A stretch of DNA of 25,764 nucleotides from Ruminococcus sp. (GTDB lineage: Bacteria; Bacillota; Clostridia; Oscillospirales; Ruminococcaceae): NCBI GenBank assembly GCA_017961625.1, contig JAGCWY010000050.1, forward strand, positions 1 to 25,764, read 5' to 3'. How positions within the stretch are numbered: the first letter of the stretch is position 1; every line of letters begins with the position of its first letter. Both the position numbers and the translations under genes were made by a program. Below the pieces are notes generated by a model. The model saw only the letters and a list, made by a program, of their open reading frames with translations, did not search any database and was not told the DNA's origin. This document shows positions 15,694 through 22,502 of the stretch, piece by piece.

Positions 15694-16254
15694 CTAAAGC
15701 GTTATGCCGTCGGCATGGAGGAGCTTTTTGAGGCGGGTCATCGCACGTCCGCATCTGACACGCACAGCGGCTGCACTCATGCCGGTCATTTCCGCTATTT
15801 CCCCTGAGGTTTTATTGTAATAATATTTCTGGACTATTATTACCGAATCGGGAGGACCGAGCTCCCCTATCTTGCTGAGCAGCAACTCGGCAAGCACAGA
15901 GTTGTCCGTATTTTCCTCAATATCTTCATCGCCTGCGATTTCAGCCATAGCTTCATCGTCGGAAGATATGCAGGAACTATTTTTTGTTGCCAGCTTTCTT
16001 CTCATGCTTATCGCCGCGTTTCTGGCAACTGCTCCTATGTATGACCTCAGTGATATATTTTCGTCAGGACTCATTTTCATCATTATGGAAGCGAATACGT
16101 CTATAACACATTCCTCAGAATCATTCTGGCTTCCGAAGCCGCTTATTATCCTGCTTACTATTGAAAAAACGTAGTTGTAATACTTATCGAAAAGAGCTCT
16201 CTGCCCGTTTGACGGGGCTTCGCGCATAAGACTAATTATCTTTTCATCAGTCAT
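15694..16254 (-). CDS. ECF-type RNA polymerase sigma factor (copy 2)
   Basis: 186 residues. Region 2 is at about residues 17-95 (QRALFDKYYNYVFSIVSRIISG, DSEECVIDVFASIMMKM, LRSYIGAVARNAAISMRRKL). An acidic linker (DDEAMAEIAGDEDIEENTD) follows. Region 4 with the helix-turn-helix is at about 130-180 (PDSVIIVQKYYYNKTSGEIAEMTGMSAAAVRVRCGRAMTRLKKLL). AAAGGAGG is well spaced before the ATG at 16254. It is a paralogue of the sigma factor at 5977-6549. The operon continues into the membrane partner and probably the LRR surface protein. A promoter-like motif shared with the 16867-16904 site suggests it recognises both its own promoter and that of the neighbouring RNA/small-ORF unit. Confidence 0.92.
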   Translation of the reverse strand: MTDEKIISLMREAPSNGQRALFDKYYNYVFSIVSRIISGFGSQNDSEECVIDVFASIMMKMSPDENISLRSYIGAVARNAAISMRRKLATKNSSCISSDDEAMAEIAGDEDIEENTDNSVLAELLLSKIGELGPPDSVIIVQKYYYNKTSGEIAEMTGMSAAAVRVRCGRAMTRLKKLLHADGITL

Positions 16255-16290
16255 ATAGTCCTCCTTTACTTTTTTCGAGCAAATTCGTCC

Positions 16291-16329
16291 TCATTAATAA
16301 TAACGCAATTCTTTTGTAAAGTGCAACAC
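16291..16329 (-). promoter_or_regulatory. Candidate autoregulated ECF promoter of sigma operon 2
   Basis: On the minus strand TGTTGCACTTT (from 16328 to 16318) is followed by 11 bases and GCGTTATTATTAATGA (16306-16291). The same two blocks with one change each and identical 11-base spacing occur at 16867-16904. The upstream and downstream blocks are placed like ECF -35 and -10 elements (CGTT core). It lies 37 bases upstream of the sigma start codon. Confidence 0.6.
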
Positions 16330-16443
16330 TTTTTTTGCCTTTTTTATTATTTTTGAGATTATATATGCATATCTAGTAAAAAAGAACACATATCGGGGCA
16401 ACGCTTACTATGTATGACTGCCAATAAAATAGGAAAATCTGAT

Positions 16444-16484
16444 AAAAAAGCAGGCAGATGCTTCATAAAGGAAGCTTCTGCCTG
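16444..16484 (-). terminator. Intrinsic terminator of the leftward RNA/small-ORF unit
   Basis: CAGGCAGATGCTTC at 16451-16464 pairs with GAAGCTTCTGCCTG at 16471-16484 with a single T-T mismatch and a 6-base loop. On the minus strand it runs into CTTTTTTATC. It ends a leftward transcript just before the ECF operon 2 promoter, which means something upstream (16490-16900) is transcribed as its own unit. Confidence 0.85.
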
Positions 16485-16489
16485 TCAGC

Positions 16490-16866
16490 GATCTGCGCCA
16501 TAAATAATCCGAAAGAATATATTACAAAATCAAAAAGAGCGGTTTATGAAAGCTTTCATAAATATGCAAAGATCAGCCTCATACAGGTCATGACGGCGCT
16601 GTATGAAGAACAGATGCCAGTATTATTATCCATTTCATCGTTATAACTCCTTTTTAAGTTTATCACGTAAAAACCAATTCCTCTTCTGTGCTGATAATTT
16701 TGCAGAAAACTGCCTGCCGCAGATAAAAGGCTCACTCCCCATGATGATATGGTGAGCCATGCAGCAGGCGTGATCCGCAACCATCCCAACCTGTTTTATT
16801 ATCCGGGGGCAGCTGTATCCCCCCATTAGGATACGCCGTAAAATTACGGTCTTTATTTAGCTGCCT
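16490..16866 (-). ncRNA. Candidate structured RNA unit of about 400 bases
   Basis: This region lies between the promoter motif at 16867-16904 and the terminator at 16444-16484 and has no convincing long gene. On the minus strand it contains CCGTAA/TTACGG, GTATCC/GGATAC, and a stacked double stem. In that stem GCCTGCTGC pairs with GCGGCAGGC (one G-U) and encloses GGCTCAC/GTGAGCC. Further on are TCATACAG/CTGTATGA and the perfect 20-base palindrome TTTATGAAAGCTTTCATAAA (16543-16562). No known riboswitch or housekeeping RNA was recognised. It may be a regulatory RNA, a structured leader of the small ORF at 16588-16638, or both. The borders are approximate. Confidence 0.5.
16588..16638 (-). CDS. 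Candidate 16-residue hydrophobic peptide
   Basis: ATG with AAAAAGGAG ending 8 bases upstream encodes MKWIIILASVLHTAPS and stops with TGA inside a TCATGA overlap. One positive residue followed by a hydrophobic stretch recalls type I toxin peptides or minimal signal peptides. An overlapping frame from the second ATG (MDNNTGICSS..., 25 residues, ending at 16556) has poorer RBS spacing. Translation is unproven; the good RBS within an otherwise non-coding transcript is the main argument. Confidence 0.35.
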   Translation of the reverse strand: MKWIIILASVLHTAPS

Positions 16867-16904
16867 TCATTTATAATAACGCACAACAGTTTAAAAGTGT
16901 AACA
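16867..16904 (-). promoter_or_regulatory. Second copy of the ECF-type promoter motif
   Basis: On the minus strand TGTTACACTTT, 11 bases, GCGTTATTATAAATGA. It matches the motif before ECF sigma 2 at 25 of 27 block positions with identical spacing, while the spacer sequences differ, as expected for a true promoter rather than a duplicated segment. It would drive the RNA/small-ORF unit to its left. Confidence 0.55.
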
Positions 16905-17005
16905 GCTTTTTGAAAAAATTTTTTAAAAACTGCTAAAACTGTATATACCACATCGGTGATGAAAGTAATTAATCATTAACAGATTGTAAAATCCAAGTAT
17001 ATCGC

Positions 17006-17034
17006 TTGTATTCTTATCACCAATACTATATAAT
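17006..17034 (+). promoter_or_regulatory. Sigma-A-type promoter of the dockerin protein gene
   Basis: TTGTAT at 17006-17011 and TATAAT at 17029-17034 are separated by 17 bases, 30 bases before the ATG at 17065. The sequence between it and the divergent motif at 16867-16904 is AT-rich with no other clear signal. Confidence 0.65.
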
Positions 17035-17064
17035 ATACTTATCACGATATAAGGAGGGATCACT

Positions 17065-19503
17065 ATGATGATCAGAAAAATGATAGCTGCAATGTCAGCT
17101 GTCGCAATTATAGGGACTTCTGCGGCTTATAACGGAGCTCAGTATAGCTTTTTCCGCTCTTATGCCGCGGAGTCAGCAGAAGAACAGATATCAGAGGGCT
17201 GTGCGATGATATCAATCATCGCACCAAATTATGAGCTTCCTGAGGGGATAACAGCAAAGCTTGTAGAAGTCAGCGGGGAAGAAAGAAAAGTACTGGCTGA
17301 ATGGGAGCCTGCAAAAACTGATATGCAGACCTTCTCAAAGCTCAGTCTGAGTGATGATGTCAGCTACAAGATAGTCATTGAAAACATTCCGGAGTTTTAC
17401 AGCCTCCCTGATGAAACGGATATTATACTTGAAAACAACGAACATACTGATAAATTAGTAATATGCGGCTTTAATACCTTATCACGTCTCGGATCAGGTT
17501 CAAACGAACCACATTTTTTCAGACGTGTTGTCACATACGAAAGAAATTCTACAACTATCTCAGGCGCTTATAACAAAGACAAGATTGAAAAAGCATATAT
17601 CACAGACGACCAGGGCTTCAGATACATAAACGCATCATCAGACTCGAATTCTTACCTGATACTGCCTGACGGTCATTATACGGCTTATGTAAAGCCTGCA
17701 GAAAAATACCGTTTTGTAAAAGATAATTCCGAATCCAAATTACAAGTTGTTAACCTCTCGTCATTTACCTCTAACTGGTACGTAGATCATGCCAGTGATT
17801 ATTTTAACTATGATTTTTCCAAAGGCATAGATTTCAACGTAAAAAACGGTTCGGCAGATAGAAAAGTCGAATTCTACATAGAGGAAACTCCGACTACCGA
17901 AAATAGCTGTTCAGCACAGGTATCTATAATTGACGAAGATACAGGAAAGCCTCTTGTCGGCTGCGTCCTTGAACTAAAGGTAAAAAGTATTTCGTCTGAT
18001 TCCATAAATTGGTTAACAGGAGAGCATCCGATGAAATTCGACGATCTCCGTACATTGAACTCAAAATATGAATTATTAGTAAAATACCTTCCAGCATACT
18101 ATATGGCCGATACCGAATATTCTTTCACATTCTCTGAATTCGGTGAGCACGAAGATATCGTTATAAAAGCAAAGCGTACAATTTCTGAGGAAGAAGCGGC
18201 GAAGCTGAAAAAGGTTGAGCTCCCCAAGGAAGACCCTGTGCCCGTTGACAGCGACCACTGTGCCGTTACGATAGCAGCTTATGACCTTAACACTTTTCTG
18301 CCTCCGGAAAAGCTCACCGCATTTATCGTAAGACGTGCAAATGACGAAAACAATACCGAGACCGAGCTTGCAAGCTGGGATATGAGTGAAGAGCCAGTAA
18401 AGACCTTCACTGACATAGAATATGATCCAGATGCCTCATATTATTTAAGGTTCCCAGCAACAATGAACTCATACAATAATGACGGCAGGATAAAGCTCGA
18501 TTTCAAAAATGGCGGCGATACTGAAAAAATAGCTGTACCTCTTTATGCTCCATATATGTACGGCAATGTAAATGTTGACTGTTGTATCTGTACTCAAAAT
18601 GACAAAGTTACAAGCTACGGAAGCGTATACAACTATGGCATAAAGAACTTTCCTCTTGAATCACACGGTATTTATGACGATAACGGCTACAAATACTGCT
18701 ACGCTTCAGGATTATCATCATTTCAGATAGGCAAAGGCGCTCTGCCTGACGGCGAGTACACCTTCAGGATAACTCCAAAAGAAGGCTACAGGATCCTGCA
18801 AACAGGCAGTGAGTATATGTGCGTTACATCTTTGCGTGAAAGGTTCTCGCTCGAAGAGCTTGAGCAAAATTATGAAAAAGGCAGCAACGGTATCAGATTC
18901 AAGGTCGAGAACGGTCTGCTACGCGAAAAAGTCATTATACTTATCGAGGAAGCTCCGACTGCCGAAACTGCTTGCTCTGCTGATATTTATGTAGTAGACG
19001 AAGCAACAGAAGAGCCAGTAAGCGATGTAAAGCTCAAATTCGTGTGCTCGCAAAACAACAGCTACTCCTATTCATGGAACACCTCGGATATCCCCGTTAT
19101 GAAATACGATAATCTGCTGTATACCGGCAGCAATTACAAGATCTTTATACAGAACGTTCCCAAGGGCTACGAATACTCCTCTTCAAGCTACTCTCTTGCA
19201 TTCAAGGAATTCGGACAGCATGAGGACTTTGTAATAAAACTGAAAAAAAGCATTTCCCTCGGAGATGTGAACTGTGATGGAATCATAGATGCCGTTGATG
19301 CGTCAAATGTTCTTAAATACTATGCACTTATATCTACAGAACAGGACGGAGAATTTACAGACGATCAGAAATCTGTCGCTGACGTAAACAATGATGGCGA
19401 GGTCAATGCCGTAGATTCTTCCAATATCCTTGCATATTATGCTTATGCTTCGACTTCGGACGAAACCATAAAAACTATGGAAGAATTCATGAATAAAAAC
19501 TAA
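17065..19503 (+). CDS. Secreted dockerin protein with a duplicated beta-rich module
   Basis: 812 residues. The signal peptide is MMIRKMIAAMSAVAIIGTSA... with likely cleavage near SYAAES (about residue 35). Two homologous halves follow, about 45-375 and 395-730. Each ends in a SpaA/Cna-B-like beta domain: CSAQVSIIDEDTGKPLVG...FSEFGEHEDIVIKAKRTIS in the first half and CSADIYVVDEATEEPVSD...FKEFGQHEDFVIKLKKSIS in the second. No catalytic motif was recognised. Residues about 731-812 are a canonical type I dockerin with two calcium loops, DVNCDGIIDAVD and DVNNDGEVNAVD, each followed by an SNxLxYYA helix, giving the usual two-fold symmetry. It should be displayed on a cohesin scaffold; a binding or structural role is inferred. 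AAGGAGG is 7-8 bases from the ATG. A stem-loop follows at 19511-19548. Confidence 0.88.
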   Translation: MMIRKMIAAMSAVAIIGTSAAYNGAQYSFFRSYAAESAEEQISEGCAMISIIAPNYELPEGITAKLVEVSGEERKVLAEWEPAKTDMQTFSKLSLSDDVSYKIVIENIPEFYSLPDETDIILENNEHTDKLVICGFNTLSRLGSGSNEPHFFRRVVTYERNSTTISGAYNKDKIEKAYITDDQGFRYINASSDSNSYLILPDGHYTAYVKPAEKYRFVKDNSESKLQVVNLSSFTSNWYVDHASDYFNYDFSKGIDFNVKNGSADRKVEFYIEETPTTENSCSAQVSIIDEDTGKPLVGCVLELKVKSISSDSINWLTGEHPMKFDDLRTLNSKYELLVKYLPAYYMADTEYSFTFSEFGEHEDIVIKAKRTISEEEAAKLKKVELPKEDPVPVDSDHCAVTIAAYDLNTFLPPEKLTAFIVRRANDENNTETELASWDMSEEPVKTFTDIEYDPDASYYLRFPATMNSYNNDGRIKLDFKNGGDTEKIAVPLYAPYMYGNVNVDCCICTQNDKVTSYGSVYNYGIKNFPLESHGIYDDNGYKYCYASGLSSFQIGKGALPDGEYTFRITPKEGYRILQTGSEYMCVTSLRERFSLEELEQNYEKGSNGIRFKVENGLLREKVIILIEEAPTAETACSADIYVVDEATEEPVSDVKLKFVCSQNNSYSYSWNTSDIPVMKYDNLLYTGSNYKIFIQNVPKGYEYSSSSYSLAFKEFGQHEDFVIKLKKSISLGDVNCDGIIDAVDASNVLKYYALISTEQDGEFTDDQKSVADVNNDGEVNAVDSSNILAYYAYASTSDETIKTMEEFMNKN

Positions 19504-19510
19504 GAATATT

Positions 19511-19555
19511 ATCGTCCGTTGACAGCATCAACAGCTTCAACGGACGATTCTTTAT
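19511..19555 (+). terminator. Stem-loop terminator after the dockerin protein
   Basis: ATCGTCCGTTGA at 19511-19522 pairs perfectly with TCAACGGACGAT at 19537-19548, with a 14-base loop, followed by TCTTTATAAT. The stem is strong; the T-run is short. Confidence 0.7.
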
Positions 19556-19615
19556 AATAAATACATTGAAGATTGGTCAAATGCCGGCAAAAAATGCTGA
19601 AACGCCGAAAAGGTA

Positions 19616-19644
19616 GTGACAAAGGAATGCTTTTGTGGTATAAT
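19616..19644 (+). promoter_or_regulatory. Sigma-A-type promoter of the MBL-fold hydrolase gene
   Basis: GTGACA at 19616-19621 and TATAAT at 19639-19644 are spaced 17 bases, 33 bases before the ATG at 19678. Confidence 0.65.
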
Positions 19645-19677
19645 TTGAAAAAACGTTCCAACACAGGAGGTATCATC

Positions 19678-20298
19678 ATGCTTGATTTCATAACAATAAA
19701 CGAACACAGCAGCATTCGCATCGACGAGGGAAAGATAATCTATTCCGATCCGTACAACATCAGCGGTGATCCACAGGACGCAGATATCATACTCATCACA
19801 CACAGCCACTTTGATCACTATTCTCCCGAGGATATCCACAAGGTGATGAAACCTGATACTGTCATCGTCTGTCCGTCCTCTATGAGCGAGCCGAATGGAC
19901 TTGGTTTGACCGTAAAACAGGTCACCGCAGGAGAGAGCTTTGAAATATCCGGAATAAAATTCGAGACAGTACCTGCTTATAATATTGGAAAGCCCTTCCA
20001 CCCGAAATCCAACGGCTGGCTGGGATATATCATAGACAGTACTGAGCATGGACGTATATACATTGCAGGTGATACTGATGTCACGCCCGACAACAAGCAG
20101 ATAAAATGCGATATCGCACTGGTTCCGGCAGGAGGAAAATTCACCGCTGACGCTGTGCAGGCTGCTGAACTGGTGAACACTATCCACCCGAGGTATACTG
20201 TTCCGATACACTACGGAACAGTTGTAGGAGTCCCCTCAGATGGTGAGAAATTCCGTAAAGCAGTTGACAGCGGCATCGAGGTAGAGATAAAGCTGTAG
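19678..20298 (+). CDS. MBL-fold metal-dependent hydrolase (UlaG/UPF0173-like)
   Basis: 206 residues, cytoplasmic (no signal peptide). Metal ligands are visible as HSHFDH at residues 42-47 (HxHxDH), D132 in YIAGDTDVTP and H178 in VPIHYG. This is the order of the metallo-beta-lactamase fold. The short length and the single compact domain fit the UlaG-like group of small L-ascorbate-6-phosphate lactonase relatives and general Zn/Mn hydrolases; the substrate cannot be told. The ATG at 19678 follows AGGAGG by 7 bases, and a promoter is found just upstream, inside the longer ORF that starts at 19573. That longer start is therefore excluded. The next gene starts 80 bases on and may be co-transcribed. 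Confidence 0.88.
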   Translation: MLDFITINEHSSIRIDEGKIIYSDPYNISGDPQDADIILITHSHFDHYSPEDIHKVMKPDTVIVCPSSMSEPNGLGLTVKQVTAGESFEISGIKFETVPAYNIGKPFHPKSNGWLGYIIDSTEHGRIYIAGDTDVTPDNKQIKCDIALVPAGGKFTADAVQAAELVNTIHPRYTVPIHYGTVVGVPSDGEKFRKAVDSGIEVEIKL

Positions 20299-20378
20299 CT
20301 GACAACCTATTGCCATTACCTGCCGCAATAATCCGATTGTAACTATATACCCGCAAATCGTTTAAGAGGAAGATGCAC

Positions 20379-21287
20379 ATGAATATCATTTTAAGGAAGC
20401 TGATACAATTTTCAATGAGGGATTTCACAGAGCTGAGCAAGCTTGACAATCCCGAATTCGGCGAGGGACTTGCAAAGCTCAAGAAAAAGCTGCCGCAGAG
20501 CTCTGAGCCGTCAGAAAGAATAAAGAAAAAAATGGACATAAGAAAGTGCAGAGTAAAGGATGGTATTTACTACATTGCAAAGGATAAGAAAAACCGGAGC
20601 AATAAAAAGGTCCTTTTTATCCACGGAGGCGGCTTTTTCCTTGAAGCTATGCCCCTGCACTGGAGGCTTTGTCAACGCCTTGCAAGAGATACAGGCTGTG
20701 AGATAATATTTCCAGAGTACCCTATGGTACCTGAAAGCGACGCAAAGGAGTGCCACATTATGCTCATGGAGGTCTACAGGGAGCTCATAAAAACCTGTTC
20801 CCCTGAGGATCTGACCATTATAGGTGACTCCGCAGGAGGCACTCTCTCGCTGTCATTGTCAATGCTCGCAAGAGAAAAAGGACTACCCCTCGCCAGTGAG
20901 ATAATTCTCATCTCTCCGGGCTTCATAATCGGACAGATGACCGAAAATGAAAGCAGAAGAGCTGAATATATAAGAGATCAGGACTGTATCATAGGTCATT
21001 TCCCTGTCGATAAGATAAGCAAGCTGTGGCTCGGAGACCTCAACGCAAACGAATACAGAGCCGACGCCACAAAGGGCAGTATCAGCGGACTTCCTCATAT
21101 TACCATGTTTTCGGGAACTCATGACATAATGAACATTCCTGCAAGACGGTTTGCCGCAAAAATGAAAAAAGAGGGTCACCCCTACTCCTATTACGAGAAA
21201 AAAGGCGGAGCCCACGATTACGCTTTATTGAAAAAGAGCAGAAAAGAGTACAATATCATTGTATCAAGGATATTATACTCAAAATGA
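20379..21287 (+). CDS. Alpha/beta hydrolase, hormone-sensitive-lipase-type esterase
   Basis: 302 residues. FIHGGGFF has the HGGG oxyanion motif at 82-85. The nucleophile elbow GDSAGG has Ser151. The catalytic acid is probably D249 in SGTHDIMN, and the histidine is H279 in GGAHDYALL. This is the full set expected for HSL/acetyl-esterase family hydrolases that cleave short acyl esters, including xylan acetyl groups in related proteins; here the substrate is unknown. No signal peptide, so intracellular. The ATG at 20373 is only 2 bases from AGAGGA, while the ATG at 20379 has 8-base spacing, so 20379 is chosen. An intrinsic terminator follows at 21327-21360. Confidence 0.9.
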   Translation: MNIILRKLIQFSMRDFTELSKLDNPEFGEGLAKLKKKLPQSSEPSERIKKKMDIRKCRVKDGIYYIAKDKKNRSNKKVLFIHGGGFFLEAMPLHWRLCQRLARDTGCEIIFPEYPMVPESDAKECHIMLMEVYRELIKTCSPEDLTIIGDSAGGTLSLSLSMLAREKGLPLASEIILISPGFIIGQMTENESRRAEYIRDQDCIIGHFPVDKISKLWLGDLNANEYRADATKGSISGLPHITMFSGTHDIMNIPARRFAAKMKKEGHPYSYYEKKGGAHDYALLKKSRKEYNIIVSRILYSK

Positions 21288-21326
21288 GAGCCTGTGTGCC
21301 GCAAGAGCCGTTGCTGTTTTCTTAGT

Positions 21327-21360
21327 TCCGCCCTATTGAACAAAAACGGGCGGATTTTTT
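21327..21360 (+). terminator. Intrinsic terminator of the esterase transcript
   Basis: TCCGCCC at 21327-21333 pairs with GGGCGGA at 21348-21354, followed by six T. Confidence 0.85.
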
Positions 21361-21552
21361 ATACATATTTAACAACAATATACTTGCCGTAAAAACATAT
21401 ATCATTAATCCTTAAAGAATATGAACTTTTATATGACTAATTATTTATAATAACCAAAGCTTGGATAAACGCTGAACAGCCATTTTATTATTTATAAAAT
21501 GTTGACGTTACTGCTCATTTATAAATATTAAATTTATGTGAACAAAAATATC

Positions 21553-21598
21553 CACCTTTTCCTCGTTTTTTCGGTTGAAAAAATATACCTAAAAGGTG
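21553..21598. promoter_or_regulatory. Inverted repeat spanning the deaminase-like gene promoter
   Basis: CACCTTTT at 21553-21560 is inverted as AAAAGGTG at 21591-21598. The right arm abuts the -10 box and the left arm lies upstream of the -35 box, so a looping repressor or paired operators are possible. The stretch 21361-21552 is AT-rich and shows only a CATTTTAT/ATAAAATG hairpin near 21482-21502. Confidence 0.35.
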
Positions 21599-21604
21599 TA
21601 TAAT
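21575..21604 (+). promoter_or_regulatory. Sigma-A-type promoter of the deaminase-like/GGDEF pair
   Basis: TTGAAA at 21575-21580 and TATAAT at 21599-21604 are spaced 18 bases. The leader to the start codon is about 105 bases. Confidence 0.7.
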
Positions 21605-21716
21605 TTTAATACAACAAAGAGGAATTATTTTAGCTTTACATCCAAAAATGATAATCAATAACGGCACTTTATCATACTTCAGCGATTACTGCCCGACGTG
21701 ATCAGAGGTGATGACA

Positions 21717-22415
21717 ATGAATTCAGAAGCTATTTTCAACGCGGCTCATTCGACAGCAATAAGACTACTTGAATCAGGCGCGTTCATATCCCCGGAGGAT
21801 ACGGTATGCTCTATAGAATCCGCTTCCGGAAGGATATATACGGGTATAAGCCGCGCAGATATGACCGGTATAATACACGCAGAGGCTGACGCAGTAATGA
21901 ATATGCAGGCTGCCGGGGAAAGCGCCATAGCTGCACTGCTGCTCATAAGCACTCAGAGCAGGACGCACCTGCTGCCCTGCAATAACTGTATCGGCTATAT
22001 CCTTTCACTGGATCCGTCAAACGTCAACTGTATGATACTCATGCAGGACAGACCGGTGAGTATCACAGAGGTCGGCAGATTTGCCGCACCCTGCGAATCA
22101 GTTCCCGAACCTCAGAATTTCAGTGCACCGCCTTATCAGCAATATCAGCAGTACCAGCCCTACTCTTCGGCAGCTCCTGTAAATCAGACAGCCGATGCGG
22201 AGAAAGATGAAGCTCAGAAAAAGTCTCTGAATTCCGTAAGCATCGCAGAAATACTCGAAGTCTCGGCAGAAGTTGAGGCAAACAACCAGAGCTCGAACGG
22301 CAGTATCCTTAAAGAAAGGGTAAAGGATATACTCAAAGCCGCAGAGGACGACACAGACGAATTTCTTAACAGTCTGCCGCCGCCAAACAGGCATTCCGGC
22401 TTTTTCAGGAAATAA
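21717..22415 (+). CDS. Cytidine-deaminase-like protein with disordered C-terminal tail
   Basis: 232 residues. Residues about 1-130 have the cytidine deaminase fold signature: H54-A55-E56 in GIIHAEADAVM and P87-C88-N89-N90-C91 in LLPCNNCIGYIL. These correspond to one His and two Cys zinc ligands and the catalytic Glu of the [HC]AE...PCxxC family. The zinc site looks intact, but the DTVCSIESASGRIYTG region is not close to standard Cdd. The remainder is a low-complexity tail (PPYQQYQQYQPYSSAAPVNQ), a helical segment (SIAEILEVSAEVEANN, LKERVKDILKAAEDD) and a basic end. No signal peptide. The start at 21717 has AGAGG 8 bases upstream; the earlier GTG and ATG at 21708/21711 overlap the RBS. It lies 87 bases before a sensor with a GGDEF relic, suggesting shared regulation. 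A true nucleoside deaminase role is not proven. Confidence 0.65.
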   Translation: MNSEAIFNAAHSTAIRLLESGAFISPEDTVCSIESASGRIYTGISRADMTGIIHAEADAVMNMQAAGESAIAALLLISTQSRTHLLPCNNCIGYILSLDPSNVNCMILMQDRPVSITEVGRFAAPCESVPEPQNFSAPPYQQYQQYQPYSSAAPVNQTADAEKDEAQKKSLNSVSIAEILEVSAEVEANNQSSNGSILKERVKDILKAAEDDTDEFLNSLPPPNRHSGFFRK

Positions 22416-22432
22416 AAGGGGATATCACTGTC

Positions 22433-22469
22433 ACAGCAGCCGCGGACCGACTCAGCCGGCAGTTGCTGT
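22433..22469 (+). other. Weak stem-loop in the gap before the GGDEF gene
   Basis: ACAGCA at 22433-22438 pairs with TGCTGT at 22464-22469 around a GC-rich interior. No T-run follows, so read-through to the next gene is expected. Confidence 0.3.
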
Positions 22470-22502
22470 CCAAATAAATACAGGGGGAGGTATTTCGTAA
22501 TT

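Noticed and set aside
16641..16826. 61-codon ORF on the minus strand rich in Cys and His, ending just before the small peptide ATG
   Set aside because: No RBS at its ATG, and its codons are dictated by the GGCTCAC/GTGAGCC and GCCTGCTGC/GCGGCAGGC stems, so it reads as RNA structure. Kept only as an observation.
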